A DNA stretch of 15,097 bases, from positions 1-15,097 of the forward strand of contig CALBTC010000523.1 in assembly GCA_937967805.1 (NCBI GenBank), read 5' to 3'. Positions 1 to 8,529 of the stretch are shown here, one piece after another. The notes beneath the pieces were generated by a model, which was given only the letters and a program-made list of their open reading frames with translations, was not told the origin of the DNA and searched no databases. Positions within the stretch are counted from its first letter, which is position 1, and the number at the start of each line of letters is the position of its first letter. A program made the translations under genes and the position numbers. The DNA is from an uncultured Anaerolineaceae bacterium (GTDB lineage Bacteria; Chloroflexota; Anaerolineae; Promineifilales; Promineifilaceae).

Positions 1-17
1 ACAATATTTCCGTTTGA

Positions 18-1058
<1,041 letters not shown>

Positions 1059-1070
1059 CATTTCACCAAC

Positions 1071-1103
1071 AGACCTGTCAGGTTTTTCAAATCTGACAGG
1101 TCT
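1071..1103 (+). terminator. Hairpin after gap, possible weak terminator or leader of the MazG-like gene
   Basis: The perfect 11-bp arms AGACCTGTCAG (1071-1081) and CTGACAGGTCT (1093-1103) surround an 11-nt loop and are followed by only three T residues. The hairpin begins 12 nt after the gap stop codon and ends 9 nt before the next ATG. It could be a leaky terminator. It also contains the only AGG-like Shine-Dalgarno sequence for the next gene in its right arm, so it could mask translation initiation. Each arm is itself a near-palindrome, ACCTG-N-CAGGT, related to elements near 11818 and 14142. The stem is seen directly; its function is inferred. Confidence 0.55.
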
Positions 1104-1112
1104 TTCAACCCA

Positions 1113-1418
1113 ATGGAACTGAAAGAGCTGGAAGCCCGGATGCATGATTTTGTCGGCAGCAAGGGCTGGTATGATCCAAATTCCCCCAAACCCCAAACCC
1201 CGCGCAATTTAGCCGCATCGCTGGCCATTGAAGCCGCCGAAGTGTTGGAACATTTCCAGTGGCGTGACGATGTGACCCAGCCGGAAGAACTGGCCGGCGA
1301 GCTGGCCGATGTGGCCCTTTATCTATTGCAGTTGGCCAGCATCAGCGGCATCGATCTAGAAGAAGCCATTTTGCAGAAACTGGCGACGAATCAACAGCGT
1401 GAATGGCCTGATCCATGA
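1113..1418 (+). CDS. MazG-like nucleotide pyrophosphohydrolase
   Basis: This 101-aa all-alpha protein is of the MazG/dCTP-pyrophosphatase type, which hydrolyses (d)NTPs to NMP and pyrophosphate and cleans the nucleotide pool. The metal-binding signature is visible as Glu40-x-x-Glu43 in the helix IEAAEVLEHFQW and Glu63-x-x-Asp66 in ELADVALY, i.e. the family's ExxE...ExxD pattern. Size matches the short single-domain homologues (RS21-C6/DCTPP1-like) rather than the two-domain E. coli MazG. Substrate cannot be read from sequence. No strong Shine-Dalgarno precedes the ATG, because the nearest purine-rich stretch is inside the upstream hairpin. Its stop overlaps the next start (ATGA, 4 nt), so the two genes are probably translationally coupled. 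Confidence 0.88.
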   Translation: MELKELEARMHDFVGSKGWYDPNSPKPQTPRNLAASLAIEAAEVLEHFQWRDDVTQPEELAGELADVALYLLQLASISGIDLEEAILQKLATNQQREWPDP

Positions 1419-2062
1419 AAATTTTAGCGGTCAGTGACCGGGTGATGGACCAGCTGTATTGTAGTGACGTGCGCCAGAAGTATCCGGACATCGATTTGAT
1501 CATTGGCTGTGGCGATTTACCTTTTTATTACCTAGACTTTTTGGTCTCGGCGCTGGACCGGCGGCTGGTGTACGTGCGAGGCAACCACGATAAGGGGCCG
1601 CAGTACACGGTTGAAGGACGCATTCTAGAGCAGGTGCCGGGCGGCGACGATATTCACGGCCGGGTGGTGATGCGCGAAGGACTGCTGCTGGCCGGGTTAG
1701 AAGGGTCGATGCGCTACCGGCCTAATGCACCTTACATGTACAGCGAATCGGAGATGCGCTACCAGGTGGCGCAACTGCTGCCGCTGCTGCTGCGCAACAA
1801 ACTGCGCTACGGCCGTTTCCTCGACATCCTCGTAACCCATTCCCCACCATACGGCATCCATGACAAGCCAGATATTCCCCACACCGGTTTCAAGATTATG
1901 CGCAATTTGCTGCAATGGGTAAAGCCGCGCTACATGCTGCATGGCCATATTCACATTTACCGTCGCGATACGCCGACCATGACCCAATTTGAAGAAACCA
2001 CCATCATCAACGTCTATCCTTATCGCCTGCTCGATTTTGATAATCCGCCACAAGCCGGGTGA
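1415..2062 (+). CDS. Calcineurin-like metallophosphoesterase
   Basis: This 215-aa phosphoesterase belongs to the binuclear-metal calcineurin-like superfamily. Motifs in order are SDRV (Asp8), CGDLP (Asp34), RGNHDK (Asn57-His58-Asp59), THSPP (His142) and HGHIH (His176, His178). The first motif is normally DxH, but here it reads Asp8-Arg-Val, so one metal-ligand histidine is absent. Everything else is intact and the protein is probably still metal-dependent. The substrate is unknown and could be a phosphodiester, nucleotide or phosphoprotein. The start overlaps the stop of the MazG-like gene by 4 nt, suggesting a two-gene unit in nucleotide or phosphate-ester metabolism. The DxV variant may be normal for this subfamily rather than damage. 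Confidence 0.87.
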   Translation: MKILAVSDRVMDQLYCSDVRQKYPDIDLIIGCGDLPFYYLDFLVSALDRRLVYVRGNHDKGPQYTVEGRILEQVPGGDDIHGRVVMREGLLLAGLEGSMRYRPNAPYMYSESEMRYQVAQLLPLLLRNKLRYGRFLDILVTHSPPYGIHDKPDIPHTGFKIMRNLLQWVKPRYMLHGHIHIYRRDTPTMTQFEETTIINVYPYRLLDFDNPPQAG

Positions 2063-2124
2063 GGGCTAAATTTTCGGATTAAGCGTTGCAAATATTGCCA
2101 AAACAGCCGGCAACATTAATTTTC

Positions 2125-2153
2125 TTGACGGCCGTTTCCTGCCGACGTACACT
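2125..2153 (+). promoter_or_regulatory. Sigma70-type promoter for the SulP-GlpX operon
   Basis: The -35 box TTGACG (2125-2130), a 17-nt spacer and the -10 box TACACT (2148-2153) match the housekeeping consensus well. The predicted start near 2160 gives a leader of about 40 nt, with AAGGAG at 2189-2194 eight bases before the ATG at 2203. One copy of ACGGCCGT (2128-2135) overlaps the 3' end of the -35 box. Confidence 0.7.
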
Positions 2154-2202
2154 CCAGATAAGTCAGGAACTCGCTTGATAAAACTGAGAAGGAGCTGCGT
2201 TC

Positions 2203-4362
2203 ATGATCGCCAAGCTGGGAGCCAGAGTTAATGTCCAGCAATCCATTGCTCCGGCTGTCCACTACCTGCAAAAACCCATCCAACTTTTCCGCACATACGA
2301 GCGCGCCAATCTACGCCCGGATATCGTCGCCGGGTTAACGGTTGCCGTTATCTTGCTGCCGCAAGCGATTGCTTTTGCCCTCATTGCCGAGCTGCCACCC
2401 CAGATGGGGGTGTATGCAGCGATAATCGGGGCTGTGGTGGGCGGTTTGTGGGGCTCTTCAAACCAGGTTCACACCGGTCCCACCAATGCCATTTCGCTGC
2501 TTGTCTTTAGCTCGCTTTCGGCCGTCGTTGCTGTGGGAACAGAAAATTTTGCCATTGCCGCCGGTCTGCTGGCCGTCATGGTGGGGGTTTTTCAGCTGGG
2601 CATGGGGCTGCTGCGTCTGGGCATGTTGGTGAACTTTGTCTCCCATTCGGTGATTGTTGGGTTTGCCAGTGGGGCGGGCGTACTTATTGCCATTAAACAG
2701 GTGAGCCCGCTGTTGGGCTTATCTTTTGAAAGCCACAACGTAGCTGAAACGCTCTCAGGCGTTGTTGCCAATTTGCCGGATTCGCATTCGGAAACGGCCG
2801 TCATTGGGCTGGGTACGATGTTGTTCATCATCGCCCTGCGCCGAATCAACAACCGCTTGCCGGCGGCGCTTATCGCCATGGTGGCGGCATCGCTCATTGT
2901 CTTTTTGTTCAGTTTAGATGAAGCTGGGGTGGTGGTGATTGGTCAGTTGCCCAGCGGATTACCCCCGCTGGCCGGTTTGCCCTTGTTTAACCTGGAACTC
3001 ATTGGCCGGCTGTCTACCGGTGCGCTGGCGGTGGCGGCAATTGGGCTTGTAGAAACGACGGCCATTGCTCGCTCGGTTTCGGCCCAGACCGGGCAGCGGC
3101 TGGACAGCAATCAGGAGTTTGTGGGGCAGGGGATGGCCAATATCTTTATGGGGCTGTTTTCAGGGTATCCGGGGGCGGGATCGTTTTCGCGAACGGCCGT
3201 AAACTACAAAGCCGGCGCCCAAACCCCAATGGCCGGCATTATTTCCGGTCTTTTCATGATCATTGCCATGTTTACCCTGGCCCCGCTGGCCGCCTATTTG
3301 CCGACTGCCTCTCTGGCCGGCGTGCTGATCTTAACCGCTTATGGCATGATAGACCGGGCAGAAATCGCCCGGATCTGGCGCAGCCATCCGGGCGATGCGG
3401 CCATTATGGTCACCACGCTGGTGGGCACCCTCTTTTTAGAGATCGAATTTGCTGTTTTGCTGGGCATCATTTTCTCGCTGGGACTGTTCATCTGGCGCAC
3501 CAGCACGCCGCGGATTCAAGCCGTTTTGCCGGATGATAAGTTTAGCCATTTTGTTTATCGGCCAGACAAAGACCCTTGCCCGCAGCTGGCCATCATTGAA
3601 GTTTATGGGGACTTGTATTTTGGTGCCGTGAACTATGTAGAAGAATTCATCACCCATTATGCCGATGCCCATCCAGACCAGCGTTATTTGCTCCTGCGGC
3701 TGGACCATGTGAACACCTGTGATTTTAGCGGCATTCACATGCTGGAGAGTGTGGTACGTACATACCGGGAACAGGGGGGAGAGGTGTTTATGGTGGGAAC
3801 CAATCATCGGGTGGAGCAGATGATGATGTCGTCTCAATTTGATTCGTTCCTCGGTGCGGATCATATTCTGCATGAGGATGAAGCCATCGGTAAGATTTTT
3901 CATCAGGAGCTTGACCCGGCAGTTTGTATTTATGAGTGTCCTATTCGTGCTTTCAAAGAATGCCAGAATCTGCCCAAGCGCATCGACCTGGCCGATATTC
4001 CGCTGACAAGCGAAATAGAGGCCGATCACATTATGACAGTGGATGCCAGGGAGCTGTGGCAATGGCTTCATCCTGGGCCGGTGGGGAATGGCGATAGACC
4101 GCATGTGATTGATGTACGCGAGCCGCGGGAATATAACCAGGGGCACATCGCCGAGGCCCGGCTGGTGCCGCTGCCCAAAATTTTGGCGGCGGAGGTTAAA
4201 CTGCCCGCTGATAAGCAAATTGTGCTGGTTTGCCGCAGCGGTCGCCGTAGTCGCCGTGCCGCGGCCGCTTTACAGCATCTTGGTTGCATGAACGTGCAGA
4301 TTCTGCAGGGCGGCATGTTGGCCTGGAGCTCGGCAGGGCTCTTGGAAGCGGTGGAATTTTAG
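2203..4362 (+). CDS. SulP-family anion permease with STAS and rhodanese domains
   Basis: This 719-aa inner-membrane transporter is of the SulP/SLC26 family, which moves sulfate, bicarbonate or other anions. The membrane part (about residues 40-440) has many hydrophobic helices and SulP landmarks such as LLPQAIAFALIAELPP and SFSRTAVNYKAGAQTP. A STAS regulatory domain follows (about 459-565), with Ser509 in DFSG at the usual phospho-serine site. A linker contains three cysteines (Cys575, Cys579, Cys587) in CIYECPIRAFKEC. The C-terminus is a rhodanese domain (about 612-716), with DVREP and active-site loop CRSGRRS starting at Cys677, so sulfurtransferase chemistry is possible. The fusion favours a sulfur-compound substrate, but bicarbonate cannot be excluded. 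A GlpX-like phosphatase follows after 14 nt and is likely co-transcribed. Confidence 0.93.
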   Translation: MIAKLGARVNVQQSIAPAVHYLQKPIQLFRTYERANLRPDIVAGLTVAVILLPQAIAFALIAELPPQMGVYAAIIGAVVGGLWGSSNQVHTGPTNAISLLVFSSLSAVVAVGTENFAIAAGLLAVMVGVFQLGMGLLRLGMLVNFVSHSVIVGFASGAGVLIAIKQVSPLLGLSFESHNVAETLSGVVANLPDSHSETAVIGLGTMLFIIALRRINNRLPAALIAMVAASLIVFLFSLDEAGVVVIGQLPSGLPPLAGLPLFNLELIGRLSTGALAVAAIGLVETTAIARSVSAQTGQRLDSNQEFVGQGMANIFMGLFSGYPGAGSFSRTAVNYKAGAQTPMAGIISGLFMIIAMFTLAPLAAYLPTASLAGVLILTAYGMIDRAEIARIWRSHPGDAAIMVTTLVGTLFLEIEFAVLLGIIFSLGLFIWRTSTPRIQAVLPDDKFSHFVYRPDKDPCPQLAIIEVYGDLYFGAVNYVEEFITHYADAHPDQRYLLLRLDHVNTCDFSGIHMLESVVRTYREQGGEVFMVGTNHRVEQMMMSSQFDSFLGADHILHEDEAIGKIFHQELDPAVCIYECPIRAFKECQNLPKRIDLADIPLTSEIEADHIMTVDARELWQWLHPGPVGNGDRPHVIDVREPREYNQGHIAEARLVPLPKILAAEVKLPADKQIVLVCRSGRRSRRAAAALQHLGCMNVQILQGGMLAWSSAGLLEAVEF

Positions 4363-4376
4363 GTAGGATTTGAGCC

Positions 4377-5357
4377 ATGACAGATAAATTTGATGAGCAG
4401 CTGTCGCGAAACATTGGGCTGGATTTGGTACGGGTGACAGAAACGACAGCTTTGGCTGCCGGGCATTGGGTGGGGTCCGGCGACTTTGCCAACGCACATC
4501 GGGCAGCAACCCGAGCGATGGCCGATGCTTTGAACACGCTGCCGATGAACGGCCGTATTGTCATTGGTGAAGAAAGGCATCTGGGAGAAGATTCACCCCT
4601 GAGTAACAGCCAGGCGGTGGGCACGGGCGATGGCCCCGAAGTAGACGTGCTGGTTGATCCCATTGACGGCACCAATTTGCTTATTCAGGGCCGGCCGGGG
4701 GCCATTTCTGTGGTGGGCATTGCCCCGCGCGGCACCGTCTGGTCGCCTGTTCCGGCCAAATACATGGATAAAATTGTGGTAGACCGCAAAGCGGCCGCCG
4801 CGCTGGTGCCGCAATGCCTGGATGCGCCTGCGGCCTGGACGCTGGCCCTCATTGCCCGCCACAAAAAGAAGTCCGTGCGTGATCTATCGGTCATTGTGCT
4901 GGAACGGCCGCGTAACCAGAACTTGATCGACGAAATTCGGGAATGTGGTGCCCGTGTGCTGCTGCGTGATGAAGGGGACGCCGAAGGGGCGCTCATTGCC
5001 ACCACAGCCGATACGGATGTAGACGTCTTGATGGGGATCGGTGGCGTTTCGCAGGGGGTGCTGGCGGCCTGCGCCGTGAAGGCTTCTGGTGGGGCCATGC
5101 TGGCTCGTTTACGGCCGCAAAACGCCGTCGAACGGGAGAATATCCAGCGGGCCGGGCTGGATGAAAGCCGGATATTGAACTGCTCTGAATTGGTCACCAG
5201 CAATCAAATCTTTTTTGCCGCCACCAGCATTACCGACAGTGCCTTGCTGCGCGCCATGCAGTTTTGGGGCAGCTACGCCTCGACCCATTCCGTGCTCATT
5301 CGTTCAGAAACGGGCACGCGACGCTTTATTCATGCGGAACATGGGCGGCATCTGTAG
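4377..5357 (+). CDS. GlpX-like (class II fructose-1,6-bisphosphatase family) phosphatase, divergent
   Basis: This 326-aa protein aligns along its length with GlpX, which hydrolyses fructose 1,6-bisphosphate in gluconeogenesis. Shared landmarks are [39 protein letters not shown] and GIGG. Compared with E. coli GlpX as I recall it, metal-ligand positions Asp33, Glu57, Asp85, Glu88 and Glu213 correspond here to His41, Glu65, Asp94, Asp97 and Gln226. Two are therefore non-canonical and one is a conservative change. The GEGEIDEAP region is also replaced by a different, one-residue-longer segment. Family membership is clear, but FBPase activity is doubtful and the substrate may differ. It follows the SulP gene by 14 nt. 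The Shine-Dalgarno site is weak, consistent with operon translation. Its end overlaps the convergent membrane-protein gene by 32 nt. Confidence 0.85.
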   Translation: MTDKFDEQLSRNIGLDLVRVTETTALAAGHWVGSGDFANAHRAATRAMADALNTLPMNGRIVIGEERHLGEDSPLSNSQAVGTGDGPEVDVLVDPIDGTNLLIQGRPGAISVVGIAPRGTVWSPVPAKYMDKIVVDRKAAAALVPQCLDAPAAWTLALIARHKKKSVRDLSVIVLERPRNQNLIDEIRECGARVLLRDEGDAEGALIATTADTDVDVLMGIGGVSQGVLAACAVKASGGAMLARLRPQNAVERENIQRAGLDESRILNCSELVTSNQIFFAATSITDSALLRAMQFWGSYASTHSVLIRSETGTRRFIHAEHGRHL

Positions 5358-5829
5358 GGGTGGCAGACGGCCGTATGCCATACGACTGTAACGTTTCCGG
5401 ATGAAATAGCCAGGCCAGCCCCAACAGCGGCTGCACCAGCGGGAAAAAGCCGTAATCAATGCCAAACAGCCGCCACACACTGCTGCCGATGAGCTCAGGA
5501 TTGATGATGCTGAGCGTGCCCACAATGAGCGTCATCAACGTCTCAAAGCCTAGTACCAAAACTGAAAGCCACCATGCCCAGCGGCGGCGGTAGGCAAAGC
5601 CAATAGTAGCGGTGAGGTAACACAGCGCCGCGATGCCGCTGAGGATGGGCCCGGTGAAGCTGACCACATCTTCCTTAAGAAAAAGTTGATATACTGAACG
5701 GAAGCCGGTGGAAAGGGCTAAAACGGGATAAGAGACGGCCAGAACGGTGCCCGCCCGTCGGATAAAAGGCGAGCGCACATCTTTTGGAGCTTTTGGCGAA
5801 TTATTGGGATCAATGGTTTGTTGTTTCAT
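5326..5829 (-). CDS. Small multi-pass membrane protein of unknown function
   Basis: I do not recognise this family. From the start chosen here (ATG at 5829) the protein is 167 aa, with a polar N-terminus ([13 protein letters not shown]) and about four hydrophobic segments: [46 protein letters not shown] and [16 protein letters not shown] positively charged YRRRWAW lies between the second and third. An in-frame ATG at 5868 would add 13 residues. Neither start has a Shine-Dalgarno, and I prefer the inner one because the extension runs over an ACGGCCGT copy and AT-rich spacer DNA. The gene converges on glpX and is divergent from the DUF2270 gene. It probably sits in the cytoplasmic membrane. Confidence 0.7.
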   Translation of the reverse strand: MKQQTIDPNNSPKAPKDVRSPFIRRAGTVLAVSYPVLALSTGFRSVYQLFLKEDVVSFTGPILSGIAALCYLTATIGFAYRRRWAWWLSVLVLGFETLMTLIVGTLSIINPELIGSSVWRLFGIDYGFFPLVQPLLGLAWLFHPETLQSYGIRPSATPTDAAHVPHE

Positions 5830-5925
5830 AAGGCGTAATTTTAGCACGAACGGCCGTAACGTTGGCATTCGATTAAAATAAAAGAACCCTTGCCTCCCGC
5901 TGCGATATGATTAAAAGAAGATAGT

Positions 5926-7011
5926 ATGAACCAAAAACCTGACAAGCAAACATCTGAATTTAACTACCCGCCACCACCCGAAAATACCGATCTGGAGCAC
6001 GTATGGGAATTTGCCGGGCAGCACCTGGACAGCGGTAACTTTACCAACGCTATGATCCACTTTTATCGTGGCGAGATGACGCGCTCCAATTCCTGGCGGC
6101 AGCGGCTGGATGCCACCACCAACTGGGCAGTGATTACCACCGGTGCCGCATTGACGTTTGTCTTCAGCGAGCCGACAAATACGGCCACGATTTTGATCAT
6201 CGATTCGCTTTTTGTGCTGTTGTTTTTGTTCATTGAGGCGCGGCGCTACCGTTATTATGAGCTGTGGACGTACCGGGTGCGGTTGATGGAAAAGAACTTC
6301 TTTGTTGGCCTGCTGTCGCCCCCTTTTATGCCCCATGCCGATTGGGCCGATCAGATTACGGATAGTTTAAAGAACCCGCGCTTTCCCATCGGCCTGCTGG
6401 AGGCATTGGGGCGGCGCTATCGGCGCAACTATGCCCCTATTTTCTTGATTCTGGCCGGCAGTTGGATAGGCAAAGTGTACATGCATCCGACCGATGTGGG
6501 CAGCCTGGCTGAGTTTGTCCAGCGGGCAGCAATGGGGCCGCTGCCCGGCTGGTTGGTTATCGCTACCGGCTTTGTTTTTAATGGGGCTCTCATTGCTTTG
6601 GGCATTTTTACCGCCAGTTTGCGCCAAACTCAGGGAGAAGTGTTGTCTGAAACCTCTTCGCGCTGGACCAATTTTGTGCACCGCCTGCGCCGGATTGTCT
6701 GGGATACGTTTGAGACCGATATTCCCCGGTTGGTTCGTTTTGATACGCGCAAGCAGCTAGCTTACATTGTATCTGATCAGATTGACGCGGTGAGCAAACT
6801 GCTGCTCAAAGAGCTGGGCCGGGGCGTGACGCTGATTAATGCCAAAGGAATGTATACCGGTAAAGAGCATGGCGTGCTGATGTGTGCCCTGGAAGCGCGG
6901 CAAAAAGCGCAGCTCAAGCGGCTGGTGCACCAGGCGGATCCCGAGGCGTTTGTCATTTTAACCCCGGCAGAGGATGTGCGTGGCGGCGGTTTTCGGCCGT
7001 TGGAAACGTGA
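5926..7011 (+). CDS. DUF2270 membrane protein with C-terminal DUF2179 domain
   Basis: This 361-aa predicted inner-membrane protein has an N-terminal half resembling DUF2270, a family of uncharacterised integral membrane proteins, around HFYRGEMTRSNSW and TTNWAVITTGAALTFVF. Hydrophobic segments are at about 64-81, 87-104, 170-185 and 208-231. Residues about 276-357 resemble DUF2179, the soluble domain found at the C-terminus of YitT-type membrane proteins, with a glycine-rich RGVTLINAKGMYTGKEHG and terminal DPEAFVILTPAEDVRGGGF. The biochemical role is unknown; DUF2179 is usually viewed as a ligand-binding or regulatory domain. A purine-rich AAAAGAAG lies just before the ATG. The next gene starts 9 nt after the stop, so this is probably the first gene of a three-gene operon. 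Confidence 0.85.
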   Translation: MNQKPDKQTSEFNYPPPPENTDLEHVWEFAGQHLDSGNFTNAMIHFYRGEMTRSNSWRQRLDATTNWAVITTGAALTFVFSEPTNTATILIIDSLFVLLFLFIEARRYRYYELWTYRVRLMEKNFFVGLLSPPFMPHADWADQITDSLKNPRFPIGLLEALGRRYRRNYAPIFLILAGSWIGKVYMHPTDVGSLAEFVQRAAMGPLPGWLVIATGFVFNGALIALGIFTASLRQTQGEVLSETSSRWTNFVHRLRRIVWDTFETDIPRLVRFDTRKQLAYIVSDQIDAVSKLLLKELGRGVTLINAKGMYTGKEHGVLMCALEARQKAQLKRLVHQADPEAFVILTPAEDVRGGGFRPLET

Positions 7012-7020
7012 GAGAAGCTA

Positions 7021-8514
7021 ATGACTGATTTTGAGCCCGGAAACGATCCGGTCGTGGTGATGCCCGAGCAAAGGGACCGCCCCAGTGGCTGCCGCATTGC
7101 CCTGACCATTTTGGTGGTGCTGGCCCTCATTGCCATGTCTGCCAGCGGCGCAATCTGGTATTTTTTCTACCAGGAACGGCCGCAGCCGGTGCAGCCCGAT
7201 CCTATTGTTGAGGCCACGGCTCCTTCGACAGGCTCGGAGCAGGCCACTCCTGCTGAATCTGATTCCACGCGTGAGGAATCTGAGGCGGAGAACGAGCCAG
7301 TTGCTACCGCCCTGAACCTCACCGCAGCCGAAGATGGTGCGGCTGTCAATCGTATCGCTTACGTCAATGAAGAGGGGCAGATCGTGGCGCTGGGTCCAGA
7401 TGGCAGCGATGAGCAGCAGTTGACCAATGCCCAGCAGCGCTTTCAATTTCCGGCCTGGTCGCCAGACGGCCGTTCCCTCGCGGCCATTGGGATAGACAGG
7501 ACTGGGGCCGGGGTGTTTGTACTGGCCGACGGCACCACTGAAGTTGCGCCCGCGCCGCTGTATGCCGACCGGGTAGAGGGTCCGTTTTACCTTTATTGGT
7601 CGCCAGACGGTAAACAGGTGAGCTTTCTGGCCAGCCATCCGGAAGGCATGGGGCTGCATCTGGTGCAGGCCGATGGCTCTACCGAAAGCCGCTTGCTGAC
7701 GATTGGCGGGCCGCTTTACTGGCAGTGGACCGCCGACAGCCAACAAATGTTGATCCACAGCGGCTTTTCCGGGGAAGCGTCTCGCCTGGAGCTGATTAAG
7801 GCGGATGGGGACGGCACCGGCGACGCCATTGCCGCGCCGGGCTTCTTCCAGGCACCGGGCATCTCGGCCGACGGCCGTTACCTGGCTTATGCTGAGGAAG
7901 TCACGGGACGCAGCAGCCGGTTGACCATTGTTGATACGCAATCTGAGGCGGTGGAACAACAGCGCCATGCCGGATTGGTGGCCATGGCCTGGAGCCCAAC
8001 GGCTAACCAACTGGCCTTCACCAACGGCACGGAGCCAGACAGCAGCAGCTTTGTGGGCCCGCTGCGGTTGATGGATGCGGCGACCGGCGAAGTGCGGCTG
8101 CTGAGTAATGAGCCGATTGTGGCGTTCTTCTGGTCGCCGGACGGCCGTTACCTGGCTGCCTTAAGTATTTTGCGCAGCGGCGAAGGGGACATTAACGCTC
8201 TGGCCGGTAAATCTTCCACCGCCAAGCGGAGCCAGCAGCAAAATTTGCCCATGCTGCGCCTACTGGTTTATGATGTGACCACAGATGAAGGGCGATTTTT
8301 GTTTACTTTTGTGCCCACGTTTACCTTTGCCACCCAATTTCTGCCTTTCTTTGATCAGTATGCCCTGAGCCATCGTTTGTGGTCGCCCGACAGCAGTGCG
8401 TTGGTGTTGTCGATGGTGGAAAACGGCCGTAACCAAATCTTCATCATCAATGTTGTGAGTGGGCAAAAGCAGTTTCTGGCTGAAGGCTTAATGCCTTTTT
8501 GGAGTCCGCACTGA
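7021..8514 (+). CDS. Membrane-anchored WD40-like (PD40/TolB-type) beta-propeller protein
   Basis: This 497-aa protein has a short cytoplasmic N-terminus, one transmembrane segment (about 24-51), a Pro/Glu/Ser/Thr-rich linker (about 52-107) and then a beta-propeller exposed outside the membrane. Propeller blades are marked by PD40 motifs: AWSPDGRSLA, YWSPDGKQV, QWTADSQQM, GISADGRYLA, AWSPTANQLA, FWSPDGRYLA, LWSPDSSALV and a terminal FWSPH. This resembles the propeller half of TolB, but no TolB N-terminal domain or other Tol gene is present, so I infer only a binding or scaffold role on the cell surface or in the periplasm. It lies between the DUF2270 gene (9-nt gap) and an unknown gene (15-nt gap). 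It holds three ACGGCCGT copies encoding Asp-Gly-Arg and one encoding Asn-Gly-Arg. Confidence 0.88.
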   Translation: MTDFEPGNDPVVVMPEQRDRPSGCRIALTILVVLALIAMSASGAIWYFFYQERPQPVQPDPIVEATAPSTGSEQATPAESDSTREESEAENEPVATALNLTAAEDGAAVNRIAYVNEEGQIVALGPDGSDEQQLTNAQQRFQFPAWSPDGRSLAAIGIDRTGAGVFVLADGTTEVAPAPLYADRVEGPFYLYWSPDGKQVSFLASHPEGMGLHLVQADGSTESRLLTIGGPLYWQWTADSQQMLIHSGFSGEASRLELIKADGDGTGDAIAAPGFFQAPGISADGRYLAYAEEVTGRSSRLTIVDTQSEAVEQQRHAGLVAMAWSPTANQLAFTNGTEPDSSSFVGPLRLMDAATGEVRLLSNEPIVAFFWSPDGRYLAALSILRSGEGDINALAGKSSTAKRSQQQNLPMLRLLVYDVTTDEGRFLFTFVPTFTFATQFLPFFDQYALSHRLWSPDSSALVLSMVENGRNQIFIINVVSGQKQFLAEGLMPFWSPH

Positions 8515-8529
8515 ATTTGGAGGGAAACG

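Noticed and set aside
2090..2125. Terminator after the metallophosphoesterase
   Set aside because: TTGCC/GGCAA gives only a 5-bp stem with an interrupted T stretch, too weak to call.
3436..4218. 260-aa minus-strand open frame antisense to the permease
   Set aside because: No recognisable motif and a His/Arg-rich composition typical of shadow frames. The plus strand encodes clear SulP, STAS and rhodanese domains.
7018..8010. 330-aa minus-strand open frame antisense to the propeller gene
   Set aside because: Low-complexity Arg/Gly-rich shadow with no domain. The opposite strand has regular PD40 motifs, a ribosome site and operon context.
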